Source: Bombardia bombarda (lineage: Eukaryota; Ascomycota; Sordariomycetes; Sordariales; Lasiosphaeriaceae). From it: a stretch of 64,000 nt of DNA. The notes beneath the pieces are model-generated. The model had not been told where the DNA came from, ran no database searches, and saw only the letters and a list, made by a program, of their open reading frames with translations. The first letter of the stretch is position 1, and each line of letters starts with the position of its first letter. The translations under genes were made by a program, and so were the position numbers. The DNA lies in assembly GCA_030512295.1 (NCBI GenBank), contig JAULSR010000011.1:62001-126000 (forward strand), given 5' to 3'. This document shows positions 1 through 11,523 of this stretch, piece by piece.

Positions 1-1961
1 CATGACGGTCTTCGAGTGTCCTTGGTTTTCGTCCACCGGCGGCATGACGTGCGTGTAGAACCAGTCTTGGTAGACGCCCATGCGACGGACGGCCTCGGCT
101 TGCTGTTCTGGAGTGACGGTCGGTAGATAGCCACTAAGAAGTGACGAATAAGATAGAGGAGCACGTCAGTAGTGATCTGAGTATAGTTGGGTATTGCTGA
201 CGAGAAAAAGAAAAGGGTTTCAGAAACCACGTACACCTTGAATCGCAGCTGTGGGTTCAGAACTGGGGGCTTCCCAAACTTCGACTCATAGTCCGACAAG
301 AAGTCCCTGAAGAGGCCCGTCCACTGGTCGGGATTGGCGGCCCACTCGAAGATGTGCTCAAAGTACTCGCTGAGAGACTCAGTGACACCCTCAGGTCGAT
401 GCTCCGCCCACGTATCCTCGAGACTGATTTCAGTACGCGTTACTCCCAGGAACCTCTCCAACCGCGCAATGAACGCCTCAAACACCTCTTGGCTCGCGGT
501 GTCCTTGGCGGGCCAGTAGTCGATTGGGTAGAGGATCACGGTTGGTTTCTGATGCGGGAGTGCGTTCGACGCGATATCAGTGGCGCTGGACGGACCATAC
601 AGTGCCTCGGCTAGCACCGCGAACTCGCGTGCTGTTCGAGCGAAGCCACCAATTATGTCGAATTTTCTGAAATTTTTAATGTAAGCTTTCTCGCTGGCAA
701 AGTATAAATGGAGTAGTAGGAGCACCCACGGGCTGTTATGGTAGAATTCCATCAAAGCTTGCCGCACCCAGCGATGCCCGCATGCCGAATATGCCCTGTG
801 CCGCGGCGGGCGCACGAATGCTTCCGAGGGCTGACAGAATCAGCTGATGATAACAAAAAAGAAGCCATGGCGGTGTTGACGAGCAACAAACACACTTACT
901 GTCAGTGCCAAGAGAGAAGTCAAGCCAGTCGTACGCCGCCACCGCGGCAGCGCTCCCGGCACTGCTGCCACTCGTGGTAAGGTACCCGTCTCCGCGTGGG
1001 TTGAATGGCGCGTGGTAGTCAACCCAGTCGCTGGTTGGCCATTCACTATCGGCGAACTGGGTTGTCTTGACTTTGCCTACGATGACAAATCCCAAATCCA
1101 CGAGACGCTGGACCGTCTCGGCGCTCGTGGTCCGCGGACCGTACAGCGCGGTGTAGGCGCGTGATGAACCGCCAGTCTTGAGGCCCTTGAGGTCTATGAT
1201 ATCCTTGATAGCCAGGCGTAACCCGGCGTATGGCTTGGCTTTGGTGGGCGTGAAGTAGAGGCGGGATGGGACGGCGATGGTCAGGGTGGATGGGTACTCT
1301 TCACCATAGGCCGAGGCATCCAGGGATCGGAAACTGATGACGTGAATATCAGCGGTCATTAGAATAATACCAAATGGACTTGAATATTCCTGACTCACGT
1401 TCCATTATTGTCTGCAGGGACTGTAGCCACCACGAAAGCCCCGGCCGTGTCCGGATAAAGGCGGTACACGTGATGCAGTCGGCCGGTATAGAGAAAGTAA
1501 GGGCCCTGGGAAAGATGAAATGCCTCTGTTGGAAGGTGAACAACATGTATGGTGATAATTTCAGCTTCAGACATGTGCAGAGCATGAAAGGCTCGTCTGA
1601 AATGGTCGGTCAACGTGGCTTCTGACTCTGGTAGGGTAGTTTGAATCACTACCACTGATTCGATGAAATCTGATGCCCATACGTCGTCCGCCTGAAATAC
1701 CTCCAGCGTTTTCTGCAACTGTGTTGCTGATAGAGCTGATATGTCATTCACTGTTAAAACAGCACATGGCTCAGGTCCTACGGATTTATGACGAATGTGT
1801 GGAAATGTCGTTAGTGATATTGACTGTGGCATATAATAAGACACGCCATTGCCAAGCCGGACAACTGTTGACACTAACTGCGTCATACTGGATGCCTGAA
1901 CGAAGACAATGAAAGAGACCAGAGCCGAGAGTATAGCCGTAGTCGAGCTTCTTAAGGCCAT
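1..1961 (-). CDS. Amidase-signature family protein (Arp1-like), 3' end outside window, apparent frameshift
   Basis: Secreted or membrane-entering amidase-like protein. The ATG at 1961 is followed by a hydrophobic signal-like N-terminus. The first ~190 residues are the poorly conserved N-terminal part seen in fungal Arp1-like amidases, and the amidase signature follows. Visible catalytic elements are the Lys in AIKDIIDLKG, the cis-Ser in SGSSAGSAAAVAA and the nucleophile loop GTDTLGSIR. My model is exons 1961-1399, 1333-900, 830-730, 666-235 and 133 to beyond the edge, with introns 1398-1334, 899-831, 729-667 and 234-134. All have GT-AG ends and matching phases. One defect is visible: in exon 3 the minus-strand text CCATAACAG reads Pro-stop. 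One A fewer at 736-737 would give PYS and join in phase to KFDIIGG. The gene is therefore either freshly broken or carries a one-base assembly error. The family is clear; activity and substrate are not known. Confidence 0.8.
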
Positions 1962-4341
1962 TAGTAATAATGAATGTCAATATCGCTCAAGCCAAAAGCG
2001 ATAAACGACCAGAAATGGAACCTGACAGAAACTTGGTGAGTAATAACGATGATTAACAACACAGTTGTATATACAGAGGAACGCAAATAAAAAGGAGATA
2101 CTGTAATGGGTTGATATGGAGGGGTGATGGTCGGAGAGACTGCAAGACTGGACTGGGTGGGGGTCATGAGATTTCTAGAAAGACATGAACTAGATAGGAA
2201 AAGTTGATGTTTCATGGAAGATTAAGGAAGATAAGCTAAAGGCAAGACATATATTGGGACAGCTCAGCAGCAGAGAATGAAATACTTCCGACGTAGATGG
2301 TGTTCAATCAGGCGATAAACGATAGGACAAAGTTCTTTCTTGTGAATGTAAAACTGGTATGAGGCGTGTAAAATAAACATAATGAATATCGATAGAAAAA
2401 GTATATGAATGCAAAGGAACGACGTATTACAGGAAGGGACTGGATATTGTGACAAAAAAGTCGAGAGCAAGATGGACGGTGTCGTACGTACCTTGAGGAG
2501 GTTCAGGTCAGGAATTAGAACAGCGTAAGATAGCCAGACGATATTGAGAAAGTCTAAAGGGTGCGACTGATTCAACCACTCCGTATGTGATTGACGACTG
2601 CACAATTGACTGTGCATTTGGGTGGGAGTCTGGAGTCAAAGATCGGTGGCTCTGGGGGTTGGGTGCGATTTTGGTTGTGTAGGTTTGACTAGGACGTTGA
2701 GCTGCATTTCTCTGGGGTGTTTTCCAACTCCACTTCTCCAAACCTCCGCTCCACGGCAGGGATGCATGGGATATGTGCAGCTTCATTCGTCGCGTCGGCT
2801 TTGTCCGAATGCGGGGCTTACCCGTCTGGTGTCGAATCAGATTGTCCGTGGTCGGTTGATCTACGTACTGCCGGCTGCTTGGGGTAGCACAAACGCTCGG
2901 TTCAGCATGACGTGTGCTGCCATTGAGCAAGAGGGCCAAAATGTGTCCAATATCGCTACTTATTTAACTAGAGGATTCAGGTAGGAATCTGTCGAAGAAG
3001 GCAATTTCGTGTTCTTTATCCTGGCCTTTCAATCTCATTGCCTGCTGCTATCTCTTGCTGTCTGTTCGCCATGGCTGATACAACCTCTACTCACCTCTAC
3101 GGCTCTTGCCGCTGACTTGCGGACCAAGCCGCCTCCACTGTTCACTAATTTGACTGACGATTGGGAAATCGATTCATCGCAACCCGCTCGCTACAAAACG
3201 ATCATTTTCTACATCATTTTCTACATGAACCCTGGCCCGCTCTACGATATCGAAAAGCCATACTTCATTGTGTGTTATAATCTATGGTGGTCAGCCCCAC
3301 GCCACCACATCGGCAGCCATCTGGTACTTATCGCAGCAGAAGAAATCTGGTGGTTTCAAGTAAGATACCTGAGACTGCTTTCGCAACATACACTGCATTA
3401 GGCCTTAGATAAGGGAAGAGCATCTGCGAAGCCCCTTTGTGCTCGCACACAGGCCCAGAAAGCGAATAAGCGACGCTGAGGCAGACATGTGGGTGACAAA
3501 ATAACCCGCACGCCAAAATAACGAGCCAAGTTGCAATGGCCAAACACCACACAAACAACACCGATAAGATCCAGAAAAGTTCAGATCTGTTCTTCGGCCC
3601 TTTGTAGTACTTGATCTCTTATGCAGAAGTTTGACAATATGTTCAATGGTAGAGGTAGACGTGCTTGGAATTGGTAGGTAGAAGTGAGATATTGTGTGGG
3701 ACTGGAGAGGCTCATGAAGTGATGGATGAGAAGAATCCAGGGCAAAGCTACCTAGGTACCTAGGTAGAGGTATCTACGGCGGCTGTCTGCGGGCGGGAAT
3801 ATGGCCTGGATCCGCGGTGGGGGGTTTCCCCACCCTGTGTAACCACAGGGCCAGGTGGATCCAGGTCTACCTACACTCCAATCCCTGAATGTTTGTTAGC
3901 TTGGTACCTAGACAATGGCCCCTCGAAAGTGGCTGATTTCCTCTTGTCAAAAACAAATATTTTATATGGTAATAACCCCTGTCCAAGAACCACGCCAACA
4001 AATATTCAAGGATTGTAGTTGTACATATTGTCAATTATGCGCACGGGGCACGGACACTTCACTTTTGGTGTGCGGCTTATTTTGTCACCCACTTTGGGAG
4101 GGTGCTTTCACGGAGAGAAATTAGCCCGGGAGACGATAGTAGGGAAGGATTTCGCCCGGTCTTGGAAGATGCCTACTACCTACATATCTGCCTTACCTAC
4201 GAATACCCATCCCACCCAGCAAGTTTCCATGGTACCGTACCTACTTTCGTAGCTAAGGTACAAACATCACCCTCTAGGTAACTGAAGCTCTACAATCTAC
4301 TTTAAAGACCCTGATTTATGGGCCCGTTATTTCCTTACTAC
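1962..4341. other. Intergenic, no supported gene
   Basis: Several short open frames occur on both strands (for example 2508-2939 minus and 3009-3401 plus). None shows a family motif, a good ATG context or a spliceable continuation. The region around 1962-2260 is the likely promoter of the amidase gene. The only structured element seen is the nested palindrome at 3.76-3.87 kb, listed separately. Confidence 0.5.
3756..3873. repeat. Nested palindrome able to form a T-shaped (three-way) hairpin
   Basis: CCTGGATCC at 3805-3813 pairs perfectly with GGATCCAGG at 3857-3865. Two hairpins lie between them: GTGGGG/CCCCAC (3817-3822 with 3828-3833) and CCTGTG/CACAGG (3834-3839 with 3844-3849). An outer TAGGTAGA on the left complements TCTACCTA at about 3866-3873, and the left side also carries the palindrome CCTAGGTACCTAGG. 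The structure is read directly. Whether it is a MITE, a transposon end or chance is unknown. Confidence 0.6.
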
Positions 4342-5240
4342 ATGGACCCCCTGTCAATAACAGCGTCAACTGCAACTCTGATAGGAATCATTGCCGTGTT
4401 GTTAAAACTCACAACAAATGCAAAAGACTGCGCAAAGGGCTTGGCGGATATCGACAAACGTCATGGCCAGATTGCCGACTCTCTGCAGACCTCCATTGAA
4501 GTTTTACATCGACTGAATGCTTTGAAGACGGCGATTGCTAAAATTGATGACGAGCAGCTTCAGAGTTGTCAACATTTCCCATATTCAACTAAGACAACAC
4601 CTGGAAGCCACCGAGGCTCTCAATTCATCCTTGCATATCCAAAAGAAGCGGATGCGAGGCCTGAGGCGAGTGTTGACAATAGTCAAAAACACCGTCCAGC
4701 AATTCTACCACAACGAGGGAACATCCGACATGACCATGGTCGAATTTGCCCGCAAGGCAATGGTGAGAGTCTGGCATTACATTTGGAGATGATGGGGGAG
4801 AGACATATGAAGAACCCTTGCGTGCTACTACTACAGGCTGGCATGGGTGTGTCACCGCCTAAGAGAGTTCGAAAGAGCAGTGTGAGTTGAAACCAGCAAC
4901 CAATATGAATTTTAATTGGGTTTAATGTACCTGTATGCGAGGAAGCTAATGACATATAATTACTGACTACCCAGGCTCATTCTCCGTCCAATACTGCAGA
5001 CCTACATCAGTCTTGATCCACAGCCACAACCAGAGCTTGCGCGCACAAAGTTCAAACTGTCACAGGTGCTACAAGATCTGGAAGTGTCAACTGGTGAGTG
5101 TGAAACAATGAGCCAAGAGGCACGCGAACTATTGGCACGCATCCAAGGGAAAGACGCTGGGAGCATTGGAGTTGATAAAGAGGAGGAAGGTACACAAAGA
5201 CGTACGTCTATTTACTTTATCCAACAAGCCTGCCCTTGAC
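4342..5240 (+). pseudogene. N-terminal fragment of a fungal STAND/ankyrin-type protein, degenerate
   Basis: The ATG at 4342 opens with MDPLSITASTATLIGIIAVL, the typical hydrophobic start of the fungal N-terminal domain found on NACHT/ankyrin (STAND) proteins, followed by helical sequence to about residue 70. Reading then has to move to another frame (about 4550-4790, containing RRVLTIVKNTVQQFYH) and later to LREFERA. An intron with donor GTGTGAGT or GTGAGT near 4880 and acceptor ACCCAG at 4973 joins this to VLILRPILQTYISLD and a charged helical tail ending with TGA near 5240. No NTPase or repeat domain follows. The first frame change could be a weak 46-nt intron (GTTGTC...GGAAG) or an indel. 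I read it as a truncated, decaying gene, though a small functional gene with unusual splicing is not excluded. Confidence 0.45.
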
Positions 5241-5277
5241 GTTATGGGGCGGCCTGTGTCTCTCCTGGAACAGCGTC

Positions 5278-5607
5278 CTAGAGGCACTGCGAGTAATAGT
5301 CATTCGAGACCTTGCACGTCGACCCTGACACACAAGCTGTGCATCCCGTCCAGCCCTTGCCACCACACTGTCCCCATCTGGCTGCCTGGCACGATCCCCC
5401 TCCACTCGTTGGCGATGGTGTCGCAGCTATCACAGTCACAGTTAGCACCAGTAATCCAGTCAAACACAACCAAAGCAGCAACCATGAGAATGCTGGAGTC
5501 GTTTTGGCGGATGGGCTTCTGGAAGGCACACAAAAGTCGGCGCATAAAGTGCAAATTGTGGGGGAGGCGCTCGTCGGCTGAATCTGGGGTGCCACCATTG
5601 TCGACAT
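5278..5607 (-). CDS. Short protein ending in a fungal cellulose-binding module (CBM1)
   Basis: The last ~37 residues, WGQCGGKGWTGCTACVSG onward to YYSQCL and stop, are a textbook CBM1: four cysteines plus the aromatic Trp and Tyr residues that stack on cellulose. Upstream in the same frame are a short TPSPTSGGG linker and a 23-residue hydrophobic stretch (WLLLWLCLTGLLVLTVTVIAA). The first usable ATGs are at 5607 and 5598, giving about 106 residues with an internal rather than terminal hydrophobic segment. No catalytic domain was found in any frame further upstream. CBM1 normally sits at one end of a secreted glycoside hydrolase or LPMO. Here it is either an orphan module, the surviving 3' end of a lost enzyme, or a small gene whose first exon I could not place. 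Confidence 0.5.
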   Translation of the reverse strand: MSTMVAPQIQPTSASPTICTLCADFCVPSRSPSAKTTPAFSWLLLWLCLTGLLVLTVTVIAATPSPTSGGGSCQAARWGQCGGKGWTGCTACVSGSTCKVSNDYYSQCL

Positions 5608-6439
5608 CAGCCACTTAGCCGCTGTATACACAAAGGTACGCGAGGGGGAGGCTCCAAACCTTCTTTGGACCTTGGACACTTTGTAGGGTAGCATCACGCG
5701 GTAGCATGAAATCCGGGGAATGGCAGCCAGCATCCATGATTTCCACGTGCCAGGCTCACATTGCCAGAGCTGGATACAATGCTCCCGTCAGTGGTCTGAT
5801 CCTCAACAAGTTCTAGCGGTGTCCAGTACCGCTAAATGTTGTCGGAGATCGGCAAACCGCTAACCAAGCTCTCTGTCTTGTCCAGCTTCCACCTTCCGCT
5901 TTGAGCTCGGGAGCCCCCCCCCCCCCCCCCCCCCCCTTCTCCCTCCGAGAATGGCTTCTGCTGTCTGTCGTGCTGGCCCCCCAGCGGCGTTCCCGAGCCA
6001 AGACTTGAGATGGGGGATGGTCAGGATTACAGTTGCCATGGCCATCCCGCTATAACTCTCGGGGTGCAGTGAGCCTACCTTGGGCAACCTTCAGTGACTA
6101 CAGCGGACAGACGGGACCGACCGAGCTCCACCAGCGACAACTATAGCCAGCGAATTGGCGATCATGAGTCCACATTACTTGCAACACAGACGCCGACAAT
6201 AATGAGGATTACCATCAAGCTATTGGAAGCAAGTGCCACGGACAGATGGATGAGACGGTGGGTAACCCTGGGCAGCAGCATCCAACTTCATGGCTGGGGT
6301 TGAAGATAACAGTGAATCCGGGTTGGGTTGCCATCAAGGGCAGGATTGTGATGCAAGTATTCTATTGTAGGGATATAAAGCCAAGGGGAAGATGGCCGAG
6401 TCCTCTATGTAACGAAGACTTCAGCTAAGGAATACCACC
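5608..6439. other. Intergenic with a 23-nt poly-C tract
   Basis: No gene supported. There is an uninterrupted run of 23 C at 5914-5936. The sequence from about 6230 to 6440 may be the decayed 5' part of the transposase remnant that follows, but no conserved motif survives there. Confidence 0.5.
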
Positions 6440-6950
6440 CTGACTGCTTACAACCTACGTTCAAATCTGGCCGCACAAAGGTTAGGGCTTGGGGCTGTTT
6501 CTGTGGACCTTATCTTGGCCCTATAATTATACTGGCTCAAGGGACAAGGTTGAACAGGATGGAATATACAGATCGGATCTTTTTACCTCATTTTCTTCCT
6601 TTCTACCAACGAATGAAAGCTATGTTCGGCCACGGGGTACAAATACAAGAGGATGGGGCATCTTACCACCATAACGGATTCGTGGGCTTAGTTAAGAAGG
6701 CAGCGAACGTTCGTTATCTTAGATTGGCCCCCCCAGTCCCCGGATCTTTCCCCTATAGAGAATGTATGGTCTTTCATAAAGATTCAAATCGGAAAACAAC
6801 GGCATAGGATCATCAAAAATACAAAGCAAATGGCCGAGGCGATCGAAAAAGCGTGGGCGGCTATTACCCCTGAAGTGTTGATGAAGCTGGTCAACACTAT
6901 GCCCAAGCGACTGGACCTTATACGCCAATCCAGGGGTGGCCCAATTAAAT
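6440..6950 (+). mobile_element. Degenerate Tc1/mariner-type transposase remnant
   Basis: One frame from about 6478 reads KVRAWGCFCGPYLGPI, the family's VWG-C-xGP block around the first catalytic Asp region. It continues through an FYQRM segment and VQIQEDGASYHH, matching the QQDGAPxH block with the second Asp. The region expected to carry PDLNPIE is corrupted (LAPPVPGSFPYREC). A frame change near 6780 then recovers the C-terminal helix block EKAWAAITPEVLMKLVNTMPKRL and GGPIK before a stop at about 6950. No terminal inverted repeats were found, and the N-terminal helix-turn-helix part is not recognisable. This is an old, inactive copy. Confidence 0.65.
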
Positions 6951-8115
6951 AGTAGTCACATAGATCGATAGAGGGTAGACAGAATAGCTAGAATTTTTAA
7001 TATGAAGTTGTCCGGGCCAAATCTCGTTGAGTTGTGGTCTTTTTACTATTTTACTATGTGTGTAAGTGGTGGTGGTTTTGGTGGGGTGGGCCCTGGCCAG
7101 GTGGCGCATTACTTTTCTTACCCCATTGTACGCCCACGCTGCGCCTACAAGCATGAGAAGGACTTTTTGAAACTCCTGTATCTATATAAAGCGGCTCTGT
7201 CGCATCTTTTCCTCTGTTCCTACAATGCAAGGTGCTTTGCTCACGCATACTGAGAAATGACATGTCGAGAATCCCAGTTATTTGGCAAAATCTAAACAGA
7301 TATCCACATCCACCCACACACACGATATGGACCAATTTCGTGCGCTACGAGACATTTCCATCACCAAGAACAAGTGCAAAGGGTTATGTAACAACGCTTG
7401 ATCGTGTCAAGAAAGATCCCCGATAGTTTAAGTAGTCGTACGAGGGGTAATCGCCTCTTCACCGACCACGTTCCATGGGAAGCATTCCACCAGGGTGCCA
7501 TGAATATACTGAAAACCCGCTTCCGTCGCGATGTTTCTGTCTGCTTTATCGAGGACTGCTCGATGTCGTCCAGGTAGTGGCGGCGGGGGATCCCGCTCAC
7601 TCTCGATCTCGCCATTGCTGTCACCAAAGGACGGCCTTTGCCAGCCCCTGATTCGCTCATTCATTTAGACTGGTCTACTGGTCTACTGGTCACTACGCTC
7701 CCTGCAACTACACCTGTATTTCGCTGCTAGGCCCGCGTCTGCGACAAACTTAGACTTTTTTTTTGTTTTCAGTTCTTTAGCTTTAGAACTAGGTTCTACG
7801 ATACGGTCGATCATCACTGCTGAATTGACTCTCTTGACCAACTGTGCAGCCACACAAAGTGCTGATAACTGCGTAGTTGCTGATAAATACTACATGAAAT
7901 CGGGTTTCAAAAAAGAACATGAAGTGGAAAAGAAGTGAAACAAAACGAGACCCTCGCCGGGAGTCAAAGCAAACACCGGTCCAAAAGCACGAGACACCAT
8001 GAAAGTCATCAAGGGATAACAAAATTCACAATGCGCAATGCACGGAAAGGGGGGGGCATATCTGGATGTATTAGGGATGTACAAGCCTGTGTTTTGCTGT
8101 TCCAATGTGCAAGAA
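6951..8115. other. Intergenic, nothing recognised
   Basis: Only short open frames without motifs. No RNA gene or repeat longer than simple T runs was seen. Confidence 0.5.
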
Positions 8116-8883
8116 CTAAGAATTCCCTCCAGCTTCAAAGGGCGCAACAAACCCAGAGAGAGCATACCTACTACCCCTGTATCCCATAGGCGCAACAGAC
8201 CCAGCCTTGGAGACGAGATCGCGCCCCCCGGGCTTCTTCCACTTGTGTTCCTTCGCGGCCTCTTCGTACGACGAGAAGTCGAAGAACTCGTCGAGCCTCT
8301 CGGCCGCAAAAGGGCCGAAGGCGGCGTAGTTGTTGACGTGGGCTTCGCCGATGCCATCGCCATCCGGGCGTGAGCTGGATTGGCCTTGGGCCGATTGGCC
8401 GAGTTGCGGTGCGGTGCAGCGTTTGCAGACGACTCCTGGTCGGCCAATGCCGGGGCTTGTGTGTGCAGTCTCGGCGGAAAGACGCGGCGCACTTGGCAGG
8501 TACCCAGATAGGCACTGTAAGGCCTGGATAATTGGAGGGATGTAGTTCTTGACTTGTGTCGATATGTGGCTGCAAAAAGCCCAAATCGAAGTCTGTCGAA
8601 CTCCCTATCTACGACGACATATTGTGCCCACCAGCCACAACAACCAACGTCTGAAAGTCCGGATCCATCGCCTCGAGCTCCTTGACGGGAGAATGACGAC
8701 TGGACTGTGGTCGGCTCAGGAGTAGTCGGTCGTCGGTTCGAGTGCTGCATCGTCCTCGGAAATCTGGTCCTGGAAGGCCTGCTGGCGGCCTGGCCACCAC
8801 GACGCGCGGGGCGGGTTCTTGGTGCACTTGTCAACTGCGGCTCTCGAAGCTGTTGCGTTACGGCGAATGGCGCGAAATTGCTA
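8116..8883 (-). pseudogene. Hypothetical protein, 3' exon clear, upstream part broken
   Basis: A minus-strand frame is open from 8604 to the TAG at 8116-8118 and has coding character: VKNYIPPIIQALQCLSGYLP, a CKRC pair, then an acidic-aromatic stretch with ERLDEFFDFSSYEEAAKEHKW. The same frame is open again at 8880-8719 (VDKCTKNPPRASWWPGRQQAF, then an acidic tail). The 114 nt between are closed by TGA and TAG in this frame, and a neighbouring frame there (KELEAMDPDFQTL) looks coding instead. An intron ending in TTTTTGCAG near 8585 is plausible, but no single splice model joins all parts without an indel. I do not recognise the family, and the start codon is not identified. Confidence 0.35.
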
Positions 8884-10058
8884 TGCGATACTGCTGGCCG
8901 AAACGTCGCCGCCTAAATAAAGCGCAATAGCTTCAGGTGAGCATCCCCAGCAAAGGCGGATAGCTGGAAGGCTCGAGGGGATGAAGAACTGGGTGTGTTT
9001 ATCGTGAGAAACAGAGGCGTGCTGCGTAGTTGACGGGAGTGAGGTCGAGGGAAGCAAGGTAAGTGGCCAGCAGTAGGGCTTGGGCCTCGGGGTCTGGAGA
9101 TTGTATTGTTCTCCTGGCATTTTGGTGGTGAAATCGGAAGGGGATAAGACTTCGAGGGACTGTGAGGCTGTTGAGAGGTGTTGAGAAGCAGGCTGCTGCC
9201 AACCAAGCTGCCGACGATCAGGCTGTCGAGAAAGAAGCCAAAAGCAGGCCGTGAAAAGGAGAGCATGGAGAAAGAAGCAAAAGTGATATCGTGAGGCGCA
9301 TATGTGAAGAGGGGTCAGGCCAGTCAAAAGGTGGGCCACCCTGGAGCCCTCTGCACTACCTGCCCTACTCCCGACCAGACTGGTAGGGCGGGTGCCGGGA
9401 GGGGAGTCCAGAGGGGCCCAGAATTGCCTGCCAGGTCTCCGGTCGCCTGGGCCAGTATGGGTCGCCAGGTTAGCTCTAAAATGAGAGTGATGTGACGGGG
9501 TTTACTGCTGGAGCATATCATACGAATACCTCGGAATTCTGATACATCTAACTTGGTTATAAATCTCTACTGCGTTGGTATGCATATGAATCAGTCAAAT
9601 TAAACAGCTTGATGTATTCGCTCGGTGATATCAAACTGGGCGGCTGCAATGCTCCAGTGTGGGCCAGTATTTAGCAGCTCCATAAGCATTGTGCTAACCC
9701 CCTAGAAGGGATGGAACGTACGCAGTAAATGAGAAAGTAGGGGTTATTTAGTAGCTAGCTATAGCCCTAGCCCGGGCGGTCTGCCTGCTTTAGGTGCAAA
9801 AGCTAGAGTGTTTACAAAAATAGAGACCGGAATTTTTTCCAAACACGACTCTTACACAGCACATACAGATCACCAGTCGAAAAGACCATCGCAACGAACC
9901 AATTCTTTTTTTTTTTTTTTTGCTTTAGTCTTTGAAAAAGTCTTTGCTGTGTCCGAGAGAGCAGTGTTTATTTGGAGGCATTTATACCTCATAACTATAA
10001 TCTTGACCAAAGATTACCGCACCCTTCCCTTGTCCACCCCCGCCCCGCCCCAACCAAA
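8884..10058. other. Intergenic; faint ankyrin-like reading on the minus strand
   Basis: Minus-strand frames at 8913-9339 contain isolated pieces resembling ankyrin repeats (GLTPLHICASR, DLTPVNYAAR), but in different frames and too short to support a gene. The rest, to 10058, holds only low-complexity stretches. Confidence 0.3.
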
Positions 10059-10786
10059 ATGGGTGTCGTTATTGCAGTTCGCAGGACAAGAATCCTTGTC
10101 ACCGGCGCCGTGACAGTGGCGAGCTTGCTGGCCGCTGGGTTCTCTGTCAGGGGAGTCGTTGACCATTTATCGAACGGTCAAACCCTTCTCGATGCTCTGG
10201 GATGGTCGCGGGCGTGGATCGGCAGGTTGGAGATTGTTGTGATCACCAGCTTGAGCAGGCAAGGGGCGCTGGATGATGTTATAAAGGGGTCGGTGACAGT
10301 CCTCACTTCCAAGATATCTATGCACAGATCTATGCAATACCAATTTCTAAAGAAGGATGCTAACTCGACAAGACGTTTGCAGGAGTTGACGGAATTTGTT
10401 CACGTTCCCGAGCCGATCGACTACGTCCCGGGCTTCAGCGACCCTCAACTGGTCGTTGATGACTCCGTCAACGACGTTCTGGGCGTGTTGCGGTCCGCCG
10501 CTGCGGAGCCAAGGGTCAGGAGCTTCGTGTACTTGTCCTCTGCGGCGACGATCACGTCGCCAAGAAACGGCGCGTATACTTTTACCGAAAGCGACTGGAA
10601 TACCGCGTCTCGGGCAGTTGTTGATGCACAAGGCATGAATCCGCAAACAAACGGCTTGATGACGATAAACCGTCCGACGGATTACTACACGATGGGCAGA
10701 AAGCGGTCCGAGCTACCGGCACGCCATATACGCCCTTCGCCTTGACCGTCTTTCAGACAGTCCTGGCCATTGCCCATTCTGGCTGA
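10059..10786 (+). pseudogene. NAD-dependent epimerase/dehydratase (DFR-like extended SDR), degenerate
   Basis: The ATG at 10059 (context CAAAATGG) starts a Rossmann-type protein. RILVTGA is the nucleotide-binding start, but the expected GxxGxxG block is missing, and the text jumps to VASLLAAGFSVRGVV. This looks like an internal deletion of about ten residues. Later family blocks are present: SVNDVLGVLRSAAAEPRVRS, FVYLSSAAT and FTESDWN. The catalytic YxxxK region is corrupted (DYYTMGRKR). The frame then stops at 10745, while the next conserved piece (TPFALTVFQTVLA) continues in another frame to 10786. The loss of the cofactor loop, the active-site damage and the frameshift together indicate a non-functional reductase-like gene. 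Confidence 0.6.
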
Positions 10787-11391
10787 AGCACCAGAAGCAG
10801 GGGGGATGGGATCGCAACCCGGGGGGGCCCACGCTTGGCCACGGCTTCCGCATTTGCCAGCACGCAGGCTCAGGCTGGAGCACAGCAGGAGCAAGAGGTC
10901 TGGCGGTGATGCAGCAGCATCTCAACCAAGCCTCGTCCCTCACCGCAGCTGCGACGGACTTTCAGCCGCTTAACGAGAGTTGCGGTGCAGTTCATGGGCC
11001 AAGAATGGGCGACTTCAGCTCATTCTTCCCACCAGTGGTCTCGCACAGGTTCGGAGCTCCGTTGCTTCTAAAATCGACTCTCACGCCGACGCAAACGTCT
11101 TACAGCCAAGATGATCTGGCGATATTCGGTAGCGTCTTGGGCAGTTTTTGCAGATATATCCCTGAATACTCCTTGTAGCATGGGGAGTATGGCAAGAAGA
11201 GGAAAGGCAGAACCTGGTTTGGTTGGAAACCTTGGTTTAGTTGGGTTTTGTGTGATTGGGGGGCTGATATGACCTCTTATATTGTCTGTCTGTGCGTCTG
11301 TCTGTCTGTCTGTCTTTCCGTCTGCTGCGTTGGCAAGGCGTTGAGGTGAAAGATTGAGGGCTTTTTGACTTTTAGTGTCTTTTCTTTTGAC

Positions 11392-11523
11392 CTTTCTTTT
11401 GTTCTTTCTTTTGTTCTTTCTTTTGTTCTTTCTTTTGTTCTTTCTTTTGTTCTTTCTTTTGTTCTTTCTTTTGTTCTTTCTTTTGTTCTTTCTTTTGTTC
11501 TTTCTTTTGTTCTTTCTTTTGTT
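11392..11523. repeat. 12-bp minisatellite, eleven copies
   Basis: Eleven perfect copies of CTTTCTTTTGTT in 132 bp, flanked by decayed pyrimidine-rich sequence. The unit length is a multiple of three, so two frames stay open through it (repeating FVLS or FFLL), but no gene context supports translation. Confidence 0.9.

Noticed and set aside
7890..8834. 314-codon minus-strand frame rich in Arg, Ser, Thr and Pro
   Set aside because: A neighbouring frame at the same place carries the coding-like sequence and ends in a clean stop at 8116; this frame is its GC-rich shadow.
8881..9339. Ankyrin-like words (TPLHICASR, TPVNYAAR) on the minus strand
   Set aside because: They lie in different frames and are separated by unrelated text; too short to tell from chance.
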